Part shown: in pieces, positions 21,787 through 33,440 of the stretch
Numbering within the stretch: the first letter of the stretch is position 1
Layout of the letters: each line of letters begins with the position of its first letter
NCBI GenBank assembly: GCA_034509735.1
Contig: JACGWO010000007.1
Span: 25,634,046-25,698,045, forward strand
DNA length: 64,000 bases
DNA from: Sesamum alatum
Taxonomy: Eukaryota > Streptophyta > Magnoliopsida > Lamiales > Pedaliaceae
Reading direction: 5' to 3'
Translations under genes and position numbers: made by a program
The notes under the pieces: generated by a model
Databases searched by the model: none
Told to the model about the DNA's origin: nothing
The model's input: only the letters and a program-made list of their open reading frames with translations

Positions 21787-22877
21787 TTTGGGTGGATCTA
21801 CTAGGGTCCAAACCTTGTTTGTACCCACCGAGTCCATCTCGGATTTCATGGCCTCAAGCCACTTGTCCAAATCGATGTCCGACATTGCTTCTCCGTACGT
21901 CTTCGGATCATTATCCAACTGACCGGTCAGGCCCAGAAATCCATACCTATCGGGTGCATGGGATACTCTGGCCGACCTATGGAGGACTGGAACAATATCA
22001 GTGGGAACTTCTGGGTCAGATGTCACTGCCGCCTCTTGGGGTGCCTCACTTGATTCCTCAAGGAGCACCTCATCGCGTCGACTATCCGATGGAAAACCTT
22101 TTTCCAAGACACTGCGTTTCGCGAGACAAAAACCTTTTGCTCGGAGGGATCATAAAAATAATACCCCGCAGTTTCTTTTGGATAGCGGATGAACCTGCAT
22201 AAACTAGACCTCAAGTCCAGTTTATCTCCCACTAATCTCTTGACATATGCGGGGCAACCCCATACTTTCAAGTATTTGTAGGAGGCAGGCTTGCCATGCC
22301 ATATCTCATATGGCGTCTGGGATACCTTTTTAGATGGCGCCAAGTTCAAAACTTTGGCCGCCGTCTCAAGAGCGTATCCCCAGAAGAAAAGGGGTAGTTC
22401 GGTGAAACTCATCATGGATCGAACCATGTCCAACAAGGTCCGATTCCTCCTTTCAGACACACCATTAAGCTGCGGTGTTCCAGGAGGGTTCCACTGAGAG
22501 AGAATCCCATTCTCTTTTAGATAATCAGTAAACTCACCACTCAAATACTCTCCACCTCGGTCCGACCGAAGGGCTTTGATCTTTCGACCGGTTTGGTTCT
22601 GTACTTCAAGTCTGTATTCCTTAAACCTTCCAAAGGCTTCAGACTTGTACCTCATCAGGTAAACATAACCATAACGTGAGTGATCATCGGTAAAGGTTAT
22701 GAAGTACGAGTACCCACCTGTAGCCTGAGTATTTAGTGGACCACAGATATCTGTATGGATCAAATCCAATAGACCACTGGCTAGCGTACTTTGTCCAACA
22801 AAGGGTTTCTTAGTCATCTTTCCCTTTAGACAGGATTCGCAAGTCGGTAGGTTGTCCAAATCGTCTATTTCTAGACT
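21787..22877 (-). pseudogene. pol: B3 integrase and linker
   Basis: The frame at 22023-22859 shows CESCLKGKM (CX2C), HTDICGPL, FTDDHSRYGYVY, RSDRGGEYL and GVSERRNRT, so the DDE triad is present. WGYALETAAKVLNLAPS and the C-terminal YEIWHGKPASYKYLKVWG follow. A frameshift in the linker (SWKKVF against FLEKGF) moves the coding to a frame at 21787-22107, which contains YGEAMSDIDLDKWLEAMKSEMDS, the N-terminal edge of RT. Confidence 0.85.
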
Positions 22878-23130
22878 CTTTGATCCACCAACCTTCTTAT
22901 CCTATCTTTAGAGATATGACCCAACATCGCATGCCATATCTGTGTGTTATTATGATCATCACGTTTTCATTTGTGTTCTGCAGTCATAATCCAATTAGAC
23001 TGTTGAAGTATGTACAGACCGTTGACCAATGTACCAAGCAAATGAGAAATACCATCTTTGATAATGAAAAAATCGTTTTTATTGATGGTAAATTCATATC
23101 CCTCCTTATCAAGGACCGGGATGGAAACAA

Positions 23131-23389
23131 CGCGTTACCGCGGCCTCACACCTAAAGGCGAATGGGATTGAGAAGGATCGATGTAATTGAGCTCGACTGA
23201 TAAGGAGAGGAGCAAAGGTAGGTGAATGCGTCCGGTGACATCGCTAGCCTTTGTTTGAAGGGCGGGGAAATTCCCTCACGGTACTTGTACGCTATCGGTC
23301 ATTGAGGAATACTTAGGCTTAGAGGGTGGTCCCCCTTTCTCGCGTAAAAGCGATCAGAATTCGAACACGCCGCGTTTTACTGGGAAGGA
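23131..23389 (-). pseudogene. Foreign filler with an apparent mitochondrial 26S rRNA fragment (NUMT)
   Basis: B2 and the B consensus read GGAAACAATGTTTTTAATCATG here; B3 has about 259 bp in place of a few bases. The part from about 23271 to 23385, read on the minus strand, has the bacterial-type large-subunit rRNA signature GACCGATAGCGTACAAGTAC followed by CGTGAGGGAA. It also has GGGGGACCACCCTCTAAGCC, as I recall from plant mitochondrial rrn26. The first 140 bp (23131-23270) I do not recognise; the filler may be composite. It breaks the pre-integrase frame, which ends SMIKSFPVKRGVFEF. Confidence 0.75.
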
Positions 23390-23893
23390 TTTAATCATGC
23401 TAGGTGCATAGAAACAGTCGTTCAGTACAATCCTAACATGACTACTAATGGCTAACTCTAGTGATTCTACGGCCTCCGCAGCAACGGCCTTGCCATCGCC
23501 TAGCCTCAGGATCATCTCATCCTTGGTTAGCCATCTGCTTCTTTGCAGTGGCTGCAAATCATTGCAGATGTGAGCACCACACCCGGTATCCAATACCCAT
23601 GAAGCAGAATTAGTACTCATATTAACTTCAACCACAAACACACCTGGGTTGGAGAGGAGTTGTGGGCACTCCCTCTTCCAATGCCCTTTCCCTTGGCAAT
23701 GTATGCAGACATCATTTGCCTTGGACTGCTGAGAACCACGAGCCTTCCCTTTCCCTTTGCTCGGTCCAACCGGAGCAACAGGGACGCCCGGAGCGTGAGC
23801 AGGGGCCACAACCGTCTTCCCTTTTCTCTTCTTCCTCTTCCCGCGTCCGGCCCTCTTGCCATTCGCCTTGGAGGTCGAAGCCTCTCCTATCAA
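23390..23893 (-). pseudogene. pol: B3 zinc knuckle and protease
   Basis: The frame has a basic stretch, the CCHC knuckle CIHCQGKGHWKREC, the protease motif VLDTGCGAHICNDL, and the start of the following region up to the filler insertion. It belongs to the gag-pol polyprotein and is separated from gag by a 1-nt deletion near 23926 (GTTGCTCGTATTGG). Confidence 0.85.
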
Positions 23894-24504
23894 TACCGCC
23901 GGCGCCGACTTGTGGGTCGTTGCTCGTATTGGACCAGCATGTTGATCAACTCATGAATAGACTTCTCAAGTCCGTTCATGTTGTAGTTTACAACACACGG
24001 GTCATAGGATGGAGGAAGCGACTGGAGGATCACGTCAATGTACGTGTCATTGTTAAGCCTAGCTTTAAGGTCCTCGAGTTTCTCCACTAGGGAGAGCATC
24101 TTGACCCCATGACTCTGTACAGACGCTCCTTCAGCGAGCTTGGTGCCAAATAATGCTTTTGTGGTGGCATATCTAATATGCCTATCCGGAACCGCATAAA
24201 CCTCATTCATGCGGAGCATTATGGCGGAGACGTTGTCCAGCCTCTCATACTGCTTCTGGATGTCGTTAGACATCGAAGCCAGTATGATACTGCGTACTTT
24301 CCGGTTGTCCTCATGCCATTTCTCGAACGTCAAACGTTCTTCAGGCGTGGACCCCTCCAGTAAGTCGCTCGGTGGCGGCTTGTCCAAGACGTAGCCTTGG
24401 TTCGGGAAACCGAGGACAATCCTCAGGTTTCTCAGCCAGTCAGAGTAGTTCGTTCCGTTGAATTTGTTAGTCTCAAGAATCATGGTTAACGGGTTCTTAG
24501 ACAT
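23890..24504 (-). pseudogene. gag: B3 gag (capsid part)
   Basis: The start at 24502-24504 reads MSKNPLTMILETNKFNGTNY. About 200 residues stay open and include SDWLRNLRIVLGF, YERLDNVSAIMLRMNEVYAVPDRH, DVILQSLPPSYDP and the MNGLEKSIHELINMLVQYE end of the capsid. The frame then fails at the 1-nt deletion before the basic linker and knuckle. Confidence 0.88.
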
Positions 24505-26334
24505 ATCAACATTAATGAAAATGTAAAGCAGAAATTAGCAAATGATGGTAATATTATTGTTCAAGTTGAAGACTTGGTCTTTTAGTCTTTAACCCTCCCA
24601 CTATTTATACGAAAGTCCGCTACTCTCAAGCGGAGTTTCGGGAAATCATTTCCTAGTGGGCTTGGGATCCACAAGCGTAATCTCCATGCCCCGCTTTTAC
24701 GATTCACATAAAGAAGACCTTGTGGGAGATATCCAATATCATTCTCATCCAATGAGATTCCCAAGATATTTTGCCTCACCTATTCACATGGTCCCGAGGA
24801 CTCCAAGCAAACCATGTTACTCAGTGTTGGGCCCAACCCATCAACCAAATCATGCCTCAAACTGTCGCCCCCCACGACTCGTGAGACAGGGAAACAACGA
24901 GCGCAGTCTTTTTGTTCACAACAATAGTGCAACTTTCCCCTAGTCCAAGTGTGCCACGACTTGTGAGGCCACACTTAGGTAGTTGTAGCTTCCTCACCAC
25001 ATTGCTGTGGATGGAAGGCTCGGACAGACCAAAATACCTTTTTGATCCAAGTCCGTTCTGTGCCTAATATTTAATTTGGTCCAACCAAATGAGAGTTTGT
25101 GTATGACCGAGACCTCATCACATTATTGTGTTTTAGCATGCATAAATATCCAATATTTAAAGCGATAAATAAATACGCCGCACGCAGAAAACATAGCATA
25201 CCCCTGTTTAGGATGATCACAAGCCCAACCTATGCGACCCACTGAGTCCGCAGTGAGTCTATGGTCTGTCTAGGGTGGTCCTAAATTATTACAATCATAA
25301 TAAACCCATTGTCATTCCAATGGGCCTTGAAGTGCTTCTTGTTTCACGCCTTGATGCTCCTCCTTGGGGTCTCCGACTCCAATTGCTTGTTAAAATTGAA
25401 ACCTCACCAATCCTATCTACTCTCATTACAACTGAAAGTAATACATCGGTAATAAAGAAAACAAGCCTTAAACATCATGAGGCTGAAAATATGGGAGATG
25501 ATAGTCCCAAAAACAAGAGGCACGCAGGCCCCACCCCAACAGAAAATAAATGATCATACATTCATCCATACATAAGGTCTAAGGCTCTTGTGATCATCCC
25601 ATGTTGATTCCATCAACTCACATAACATAATTATTCCAAATAATCATGCATAAATAACAAATGGATATTCCAAATACCCAAGTGATATCCAACATCACAA
25701 AAGCATAAATATACAAATAATATGCAAAATTCAAATTTTAAATTTAATGGACATTTTAAACAATGCATCCAATGCATGTATTAATCCCAAATTAATTAAG
25801 CAAATTTAATTCAAGGAATAATCCAATTATTCCAAAATCAAATATGCAAAATTAATATATTTTCAGAATATTGTGCAAAAAATACAGAAAATCAAATTTT
25901 CCCGAAAAAGTCGAAAAACGGCACAAAAACGGTCCAGCCCCTGTGCTGGCCGGCCGGCCGGCCGCGCGCATAGGGTAGCCTGCACGCCCTGCGAGTGTAC
26001 GGGCTGTGCCGCGCGCTAGCCTCGGCCAGCAGCGGTCGGCTGCGCACAGCGCGCGCAGGCGCCCGCCTGCGCGCGGCCACTGCCGGCCTGATCAAAATTT
26101 TTTTTTTCTTTTTTCAAAACTGTTTCAACACAATAACAATAATATTATTCTAAAAATAAGCATGCAATTTTAGATCCAATCTAAAAAATTAAGCATGCCA
26201 TAAGTCCATTAAATCCAAACAATTGAATCATCATATTATTCATATATTTATGTAATCTAACATGCCAATAAAGACATTTAAAAGCAAGTAGATCATGCCA
26301 AACACATAGATCTATGCCCCTTACATCGAACCGG
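24505..26334 (-). other. B3 leader with paired palindromes and GC-rich block (about 25925-26092)
   Basis: CACGACTCGTG lies at 24873-24883 and a one-base variant at 24955-24965. The conserved hairpin block lies near 25240. The GC block has GCCGGCCGGCCGG and GCGCGC runs in AT-rich surroundings. No coding sequence recognised. Confidence 0.72.
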
Positions 26335-26346
26335 GCTCTGATACCA
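26335..26346 (-). other. Primer-binding site of B3
   Basis: GCTCTGATACCA, complement of TGGTATCAGAGC, two bases before the LTR start at 26349. Confidence 0.92.
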
Positions 26347-26348
26347 CT

Positions 26349-28576
26349 TGAAGGACAAGCGGATCCGCCCGGGAGCGCAAGCGGAAGCGAGAAAGCGAGA
26401 AATTGTGCGTACATTTAAATCAAATTCAAAATACGCGAATCCCAAGGGGTGTACCCTTGGGTGCTCAACCGGGCGTTCGATGTAGGATGTGTAAATATTA
26501 AAACATATATTTAACCACATAGGGCATAGATATATAAATGAAATCAATCAAAGCGTAATAAACCGTTACCTTTGATTGTTTAGCGTATGCTCCCGGCTAC
26601 TTGCGTTGTTCCTTCTTCGGAATGCTCATGAAATCCAAACGTATGGATTCGCCAAAGGTGATCCACACCACACCGGAAGAAACACACGTTCTTCTTGCTA
26701 GAAAAGAACGGGTTTAGAAGGAATCGGTTTAAGAGAAGAACACTATGAATTAGTGTTCTCTTAAACTTACTTTGTTCTTCGTCTTGATTCAAAATCAAGT
26801 GAAGAGCACATGTGTGAGAGAGGGAGAGAACACGAAATTTGAGAGAGAGGAGAGGGATTTTTGTCTTCTCTTTTTCCTAGAAAAAGATGAATAATGAATC
26901 ACTTATGCTTGGTGTTGTATTTTCTAATATAGATACATAATTAATGTGATTATTGAAAATGTGTCTAGGTTCATCTAATGATGTCTACATTCATTCCAAT
27001 CAATCACCATTAATTCTTCAATCAAGCCTACCAAAATTTATGGTATGATCAAATCATACCAAAAGGGAAGAGCTTGATTGGAGTTGATTTGTCTCTTTCC
27101 AAAAGAGATAAGTCAACATACCACCTAGCATGAAACATGGCTGATTTTGCTTCCTCCAAGGGAGCATGTCGGCCATGTTTAATTAAGGGAAGAAGTCCAA
27201 CTTCTTCCTATTCCAAAATAGGAATTATTTCTCCTCTCGGGTATAATTTAACGGACCGGGTTTTATCGTAATCCAATTACGACGAACCCAACATAAAATC
27301 CAATTTAATGTCCATTTAAATTATTCCTGTTCATCTTTTAATCCAATTAAAAGATCCAACGTCTCAACGTCTCAACTTTCCATATTTAATCGAAAATCTA
27401 ATTTACCGATTAAACGGAAGCCCGATACAATATCGGCCGGTCCATCCAATGGACTTTCCCTTAAGTAATCCAATTACTTATTTTATCCTTCGAAATTGAC
27501 TCCAAGTCGATCTCTCAACCTCCTCGGTGATTTGTGTGTGACCCTTTAGGTTCACTCTCAGCTAGACTTGGGCCCATGTCCCACAAGGGCCCGTTACCAT
27601 GGGTGGTCGTCTATCAACGGTCCATGGCACTAGAGACTAGGTGAATTGGCGTGAACATTTAGGCGCCGATTCCATACGGGTATGATCCTTCTGTCTACCG
27701 TCTCCCGGCCTTAGTCTAGGGTATGGAATTGGGCGTCGGTTCCCATCCTTGACTAGGCATCTATGCTTAATACTCGAGACCACGTATGCTTCATTGCGTC
27801 GACACAGGAAACTATTCCCTGTTCGACCAACCACTGTGGCCATAGCTTGAAATAGCATGAACGTGTCTCCGAGTGCATAGGAGATACCTCTGTCACATAC
27901 TGACAGGGGACGGATCCTCTTCTTGGAATGCACCGTCCTCGCTACACATTCCGACTGCACTGGACAAGGCTTATGATAATCATCTTACAGAATGATTACC
28001 TGTCGCCAGATCCAAGATACATCCGTCCTGTGCACGCGACTGCTATGATTCCTCAAGTCTGAGGATTACTCCCATACTATCGGAACCGGGGAAAACCAAT
28101 CATACCGACCAAGCCTCCAAGGCTTCCATATGATGATCCCGCGAGTCAGTCCAGTCGGCTCGACCCCAGTCGACCAACCCATCAAGATCGTGTAGGCATC
28201 CCATGCCTGTCGCCGATGAAACACGGCACTCATCCAATGAACACGACCCATGATGCAAGTCTCAATAGGACTCTCGATGCCCTGTCTCGAGGTCCTCGAC
28301 TTGGAACGTTTCAGACCCAACTCTTAATCAGTTGGTTTCATGACCACCATCCAATGCGTGGCCCAACTGCATGAGTTGTTATCCATGGTCTGTGGGCTTT
28401 GTTGCGATATAAGTTAAACACCGTTTTAACAAATGTAAGATGAGCGCAACAAAGAAGGTACCATTAGTGACGAACACTCATCTTATTCATCACATAATAA
28501 TATTACATTCACATCAAGTTGTCGGATAGGTTACAAATTGCCAAATCTATTGGCTTTCTGGTCACCTATTCCAACA
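26349..28576 (-). mobile_element. Complete 5' LTR, B family (2228 bp)
   Basis: Runs from TGAAGGACAAGCGG to CTATTCCAACA and matches the LTRs at 40538 and 61719 closely. P2 is CCCAAGGG/CCCTTGGG (26441-26461, loop GTGTA). P1 pairs 26368-26376 with 26463-26473 with an AA bulge. The right end abuts the D element interior at 28577. Confidence 0.9.
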
Positions 28577-30240
28577 TCTCATCAGTCTTACTATGACTGA
28601 GTCTCGAACAACTTGTCCCTCTACATATATGTGTTTTCTCATCAGTCTACCATTGACTGAATCTTTGAAAAACTCAATTCATGATATGTATGTGGGAACC
28701 CTAAAATGTCGTGGAGAATTTTTGTGAGTTACAGTTATGTTTATAGTGATTCCTAATGTCTTGAATTCATCCATGAATGAAGACATTACACACTTAAACA
28801 CATGGAACACCATTTCTACTCCCACTGATCACCTACGTCGTTTAAGACCGAGTCATGCTCCGTATGAGCTCGTCAAAACGACTATTCCAGTTATGCAGTA
28901 TTTCAAACCTTGTTTGAATTTCCTAGCGGATTCTATGGCTCCTCTCCATAAATCATACTACGATGTCCATCATCATGTTCCGCAGGTCGTTTGGATTTCC
29001 ATCCAATTTTGACTGAACTTATCCCGATCACTCATACCTCTATGACATTCGGGTTTGTTCTCAAGGGGACTGGAATATGATCAGTTTAAGTAAGAAATGC
29101 GATTATAAGCAACGTTAGCATTATTTTGCCGTAAACCTATACAAACCAGACACCGAGTCTAATTTGTCTCCCACTAGTCCCTTGGCGTATGTAGGATCCT
29201 TCTACATGCTCAAGGACTTTGTCGGGACACAGGCTTGCAAAACTATAGCTCCTTGGGCGTGACTCCTAGCAAAGTGCCACGTTCCTTACGTTGGCAATTT
29301 TTGAGTCTACGTCTACACGGGCTAAGGTAATTTGGTGAAATTTCGATCGATCTTCGTCCAGCGAGGCTCGATCGTTTCTTTTTTATCAGAGACCGTCATA
29401 CTTGGCCTTTACAGGAAACGTTTCATTGAGAATTCCATTCTAAACTTGGATGTTCAAGAGCTCCCACTAAATACACGGCCTTTTCAATCCTATCGAAACA
29501 GGTTTAATTTTGCAACCATTTATGGTTCACCACCTTAAGTCTAATTCCCAAACATCCTATGCGACCTTTAGACTTTTGAACCCTCTTATGGTCTTGTGTA
29601 TTAGTAACCTACAGTTGTCTTATTGGATTCCTTCCAATAGACTATTTGGCAAGCCTACTTCGTCCAACAAAGAGATTTGGGACTTTCTTCTTCATAAAAG
29701 ACTTGTAAATTTAGTCGATTCGGATCATCTATTTCTAGATTCATCGAACATTCCAATTTACTTATCTTTAATGAGAGGAATCGTCCTAGCTGTTGCAGAT
29801 GCCAAATCTGTAAGTTGGTCTTGATTAATCCATTTAGATAATTTGAATTTTGAGTATTCATAAGCCTTTTATGGTGTGGTGTTCTAGGAATTTACGTGTA
29901 ATTACTACCAAACATGAAACAATATTCAATAACTTTGTTGATCAAATATGTATGAAATAAAACATTTGTCCAATAAAGAGACATACTTTTGATCATGCTA
30001 AATTACGTAATTCCTATAAACTATCCTAACATGATCACGATTATAGGCCTAACAAGTCTCTAGTCCTTTTCAGCAATGGACCTTGCCATTGTTGAATCCT
30101 AGAACTTGTTCTTGGCTTTTAAATCCTTATCACTTTCTGCAAACCACCCGCAGATTAGTGACAGGAACGGTATCAAATACCAAATAGAGTAAAAGTAATC
30201 ATGTCAATACTCAATATCAAATTTTAACTACATTGGAGAA
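28577..30240 (-). pseudogene. pol: D element pol remnants
   Basis: Nucleotide similarity to B1 and A2 follows the order RT start, linker (GGGGACTGGAATATGATCAG near 29070), integrase C-terminus (near 29160-29260), integrase core and pre-integrase (to about 29830). No frame is open across a domain. The frame at 28737-29012 on the + strand is antisense to the RT start and is not called. Confidence 0.7.
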
Positions 30241-31018
30241 GGATTTAGGATGCTCCCTTTTCCAATGGCCCTCTTTACGGCAATGAATGCTTACGTTCTT
30301 AGAAAGTTATGAACTTGATTGCTGAACCATTTTGCTCTTTCCTTTACCTCCACCTTGTGTTGTAAAGGAACAACACTTGAAGTGCTTAATAGTTGATGTC
30401 ACCTTACCCTTCTTCCTCTTTTGGCGTCTGGTACCCTTGCCTTTCACTATGGAGGTTGAAGCCTCTCCTAATAGTACTGATGGCGCAGATTTTGCAATCG
30501 ATGCCTCGTACTAGACCAACATAATTACCAACCTATGAAGATCTTTTCTAAGCTCATTCATGTTTCATAATTAATGGTTCGTAGGAGGAAGGAAGAGAGT
30601 GAAGGATCATGTCCATGTATGTCTCTATTTCAAGACTGACGTGGAGATCGTTTGAGCTTCTCCACTAGGGATTGCATCATCACTCCATGTTCTTTGTACA
30701 GACATCCCTTCCGTCATCTTAGCTCCAAAAAATGCCTTTGTTGCATTATACCCTACATGCTGGTCCTGGACCATATAGACATGATGCAAACGAAGCATAG
30801 TTGAGCCAACATCATTATGTCCTACTTGCCGGTGGTCTTCCATCAACTTTTGAAGGTCAAGCATTGCCCCTCCGGCAAGGGCTGAGGAACGTCCTCATCC
30901 GGTATGTGAGTTAAGGTTCTGGAAATCTAAGACCATCTTAAGATTTCACAGTCAATTTGTGTAGTTTGTTCCTATTTAATAAGCCTCTTAGTAATGTGTT
31001 TCGTGGATACTTAGACAT
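30241..31018 (-). pseudogene. gag: D element gag remnant
   Basis: The presumed start codon is at 31016-31018. A short frame at 30625-30864 keeps STMLRLHHVYMVQDQHVGYN and KAFFGAKMTEGMSVQ, matching the capsid of the other families. The knuckle region near 30240-30300 is recognisable only at nucleotide level. Indels and stops are frequent, so this copy looks older than the A and B copies. Confidence 0.7.
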
Positions 31019-33427
31019 TCACAATATATAAAGCAGAAAATAATAAGCAGAATGAAGTAATATTTAGGTTAAGTCTCGGTCTTTAGTCCTTAACCTCTCC
31101 CAGTATTTCTACGAAAACACGGCACTCTCAAATGTTGTTTTCGGGAAATGCTTTCCTAGTGGGCTCGGGATCCACAGCGATCTCCCCCATACCCCACTTT
31201 TTACGATTAGCATGGGAAACAACCTGCGGGAGCTATTCCATACCATTCTCGTTCATGACAAATTGCAACTTCTTTTAAGCACGATAGTCGTGCCACGACT
31301 CGTGAGACCACGTTATCGACTTAAACTAGCTTCCTCACTTTGCCATGGATGGAAGGCTTGGACAGACTCCCAGAGTCCTAGTCCATTTATTAAGGGTCTA
31401 TATTCAACTCGGTTCAACCAAGTGAGAGTTTTGATAGAACGAGACCTCATCACATATTAAGTGTTTTGCATGCGTTATAGCAGAAATATTCTAAGCATGA
31501 ATGTAAATATACATAAATCATATAGAATACTCATAAGCATGTAAAATGCATCGCATGCAAAATAAAGCCTAGCACGCCCCTGTAGGATGATCACAAGCCC
31601 AAGCCTATGCGACCCACTGAGCCCGCCACTGGATCTATGGTCAATCCAAGGGTAGGCCCTATGCTATTACAAGATTTTAATAACCCATTACATACAATGG
31701 GCCTTGTGAGTCCTCTTCATCTTCTTGGGCTCTCCATCGTAGGCCTACACTGGGCTTCTTCTCCATGTATCCTTCATGGGCCACCTGATGGCTTCCTCCA
31801 TGGGCCTCCAACACTTTAGGTTTGTCTTCTTTTACAACTTTTATTTACAAAAATAAAACCTCACCACCAATTCTACTCTCATTACATCATGAAATAAGAA
31901 ACCCCAATCAACAGTTGGGGGAGTACATTAAGAGGGATAAAGAAAGCCTTATTATTCATAGGTAACTAGAAGAGAGAGACAGAGAGAGAGAGAGAGGAAA
32001 ATAAAGAGGCACACAGGCCACAACCCAACCAATAAATATAAATAAACCATACATGCGGTCTAGGGGCTTTGTGATCATTCTTCGTCAATCCAATTAACAC
32101 ATATAGCACAAATACATATCTCATGTAAAACATGCTATTCAAACATCCATGATATCCCATACCATAAAATAAATGCAGAAATTACATGTAAACTATTCAG
32201 ACCAAACATTGGATAATGGTGCAACCTATGCACAACGATTTTTGTTGGAAAATCCTTTTCAATAATTAACAAGGAAATATTAATTCTAGTAAATATAAAA
32301 TCTCAACCAAAATTAAAAATGCCCTAAGTTAATTAGTTCAGAAAAATTCCCAGAATAGTACAGAAAAATCAGATTTTCTGAAAACGCATGAAAACAACGA
32401 AAAATCAAAAAGGGTCCAGCACGGCTGGCTAGGCGGGCAGCCGCACAGGTTGCGCGCCTGCGCGCACACAGACCCTCGCCCGCGTGCGCAGGTGCTGTCC
32501 TCGCACAGCTGCTGCGCACGCAGGTGCGGTGCGCACGCCTGCGTGCGCACGGGCCTGCTGCCTGCTGCCTGCCGACCGCCATCGTTTTTCATGTTTAAAT
32601 GTTTTCTTGTAATTAATTTTCTGAAACATAAAAACCAACAATTCAAGAATATGCCCATATATTCAAGAATCCCAAAATCCAACATTTGTGCAATATTAAT
32701 ACATGTCAAGATCTACTCATACTCAAGAGATAAAATAACCATGATGTCCAACATCATAAAACGCAGAAATTATAGCAAAATTTTACATTTAAATCTTGAT
32801 CATTGGTGCAACAATTGCAAGAATATAATCTTGTTAGGAACCCCTTTCCTCATCAACCAAGCAATATTTATTTTAGGAAATTCCAAATCTCAAAAAATAA
32901 ATATTCCAAGTCAATGGGCTCAAAATAACGCAGAAAATATCATAAAAATAATTCAGTAAAAAAAAGTTTTTGAAAAACGAGCCAAAAGCTAGAGAGAAAC
33001 AGAAAACGGCACAGTCGGCCGGCCAGGCGCGCGTGTGCGCGCAGGCGCCTCTACCTGAGCGCACAACGCGCGCGTCCAGCGCAGACGGCCGCACCTGCCG
33101 TGCGAGCGCCTAGCGCGCGTGCTGTCCGCGCACGCTGGCCTGCACGCGTGCCTGGCCGTGCCCCTGTGCGCGCGGCCAGCGTGCTGCTGCTGCCGGTTCG
33201 CCGTTTTTCACTCTTTTTCGACTTTTCATGCTATTTTTTGAACCACAAGATAAATTCAACCCCAGAACATGTACATACATATTCAAAAAAACCAAGATCC
33301 AAAATTCCATGCAAAATTAAACGCCAATCACGATCTACGCTAAACATGCTTCAAACGTAAATTAAAACACGTTGATCATGCTTAAACGCACATGCACATA
33401 GAATTCTAGGCCTATACGCTAAATCGA
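31019..33427 (-). other. D leader with duplicated segment and two GC-rich blocks
   Basis: GC blocks lie at 32415-32582 and 33005-33205. The flanking AT-rich text is also duplicated: GCAGAAATTA and GGTGCAAC occur before each block at similar spacing, suggesting a diverged duplication of roughly 0.55-0.6 kb. One CACGACTCGTG lies at 31294-31304. The leader hairpin block near 31610 is partly decayed. A GA microsatellite lies at 31969-31997. No coding sequence recognised. Confidence 0.7.
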
Positions 33428-33439
33428 GGTCTGATACCA
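33428..33439 (-). other. Primer-binding site of the D element, one change
   Basis: GGTCTGATACCA differs by one base from GCTCTGATACCA in the other elements. It lies one base from the LTR start at 33441. Confidence 0.82.
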
Positions 33440-33440
33440 C

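Larger units (their letters stand above)
21787..28576 (-). mobile_element. B-family element B3: integrase to 5' LTR
   Basis: The element strand reads 5' LTR (26349-28576), PBS, leader, gag, protease and integrase. It stops at 21787, exactly where the A-y LTR ends. TTTGG at 21787-21791 would be one copy of the A-y target duplication. The RT side is therefore not lost by decay here but lies beyond A-y. The protease/pre-integrase region contains foreign filler DNA at 23131-23389. Confidence 0.82.

Noticed and set aside
23131..23389. Active rRNA gene
   Set aside because: Only a small internal fragment of a large-subunit rRNA, joined to unrelated DNA inside a transposon.
31969..31997. GA-rich run as a polypurine tract
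   Set aside because: It lies in the D leader, far from any LTR start; it is a microsatellite.
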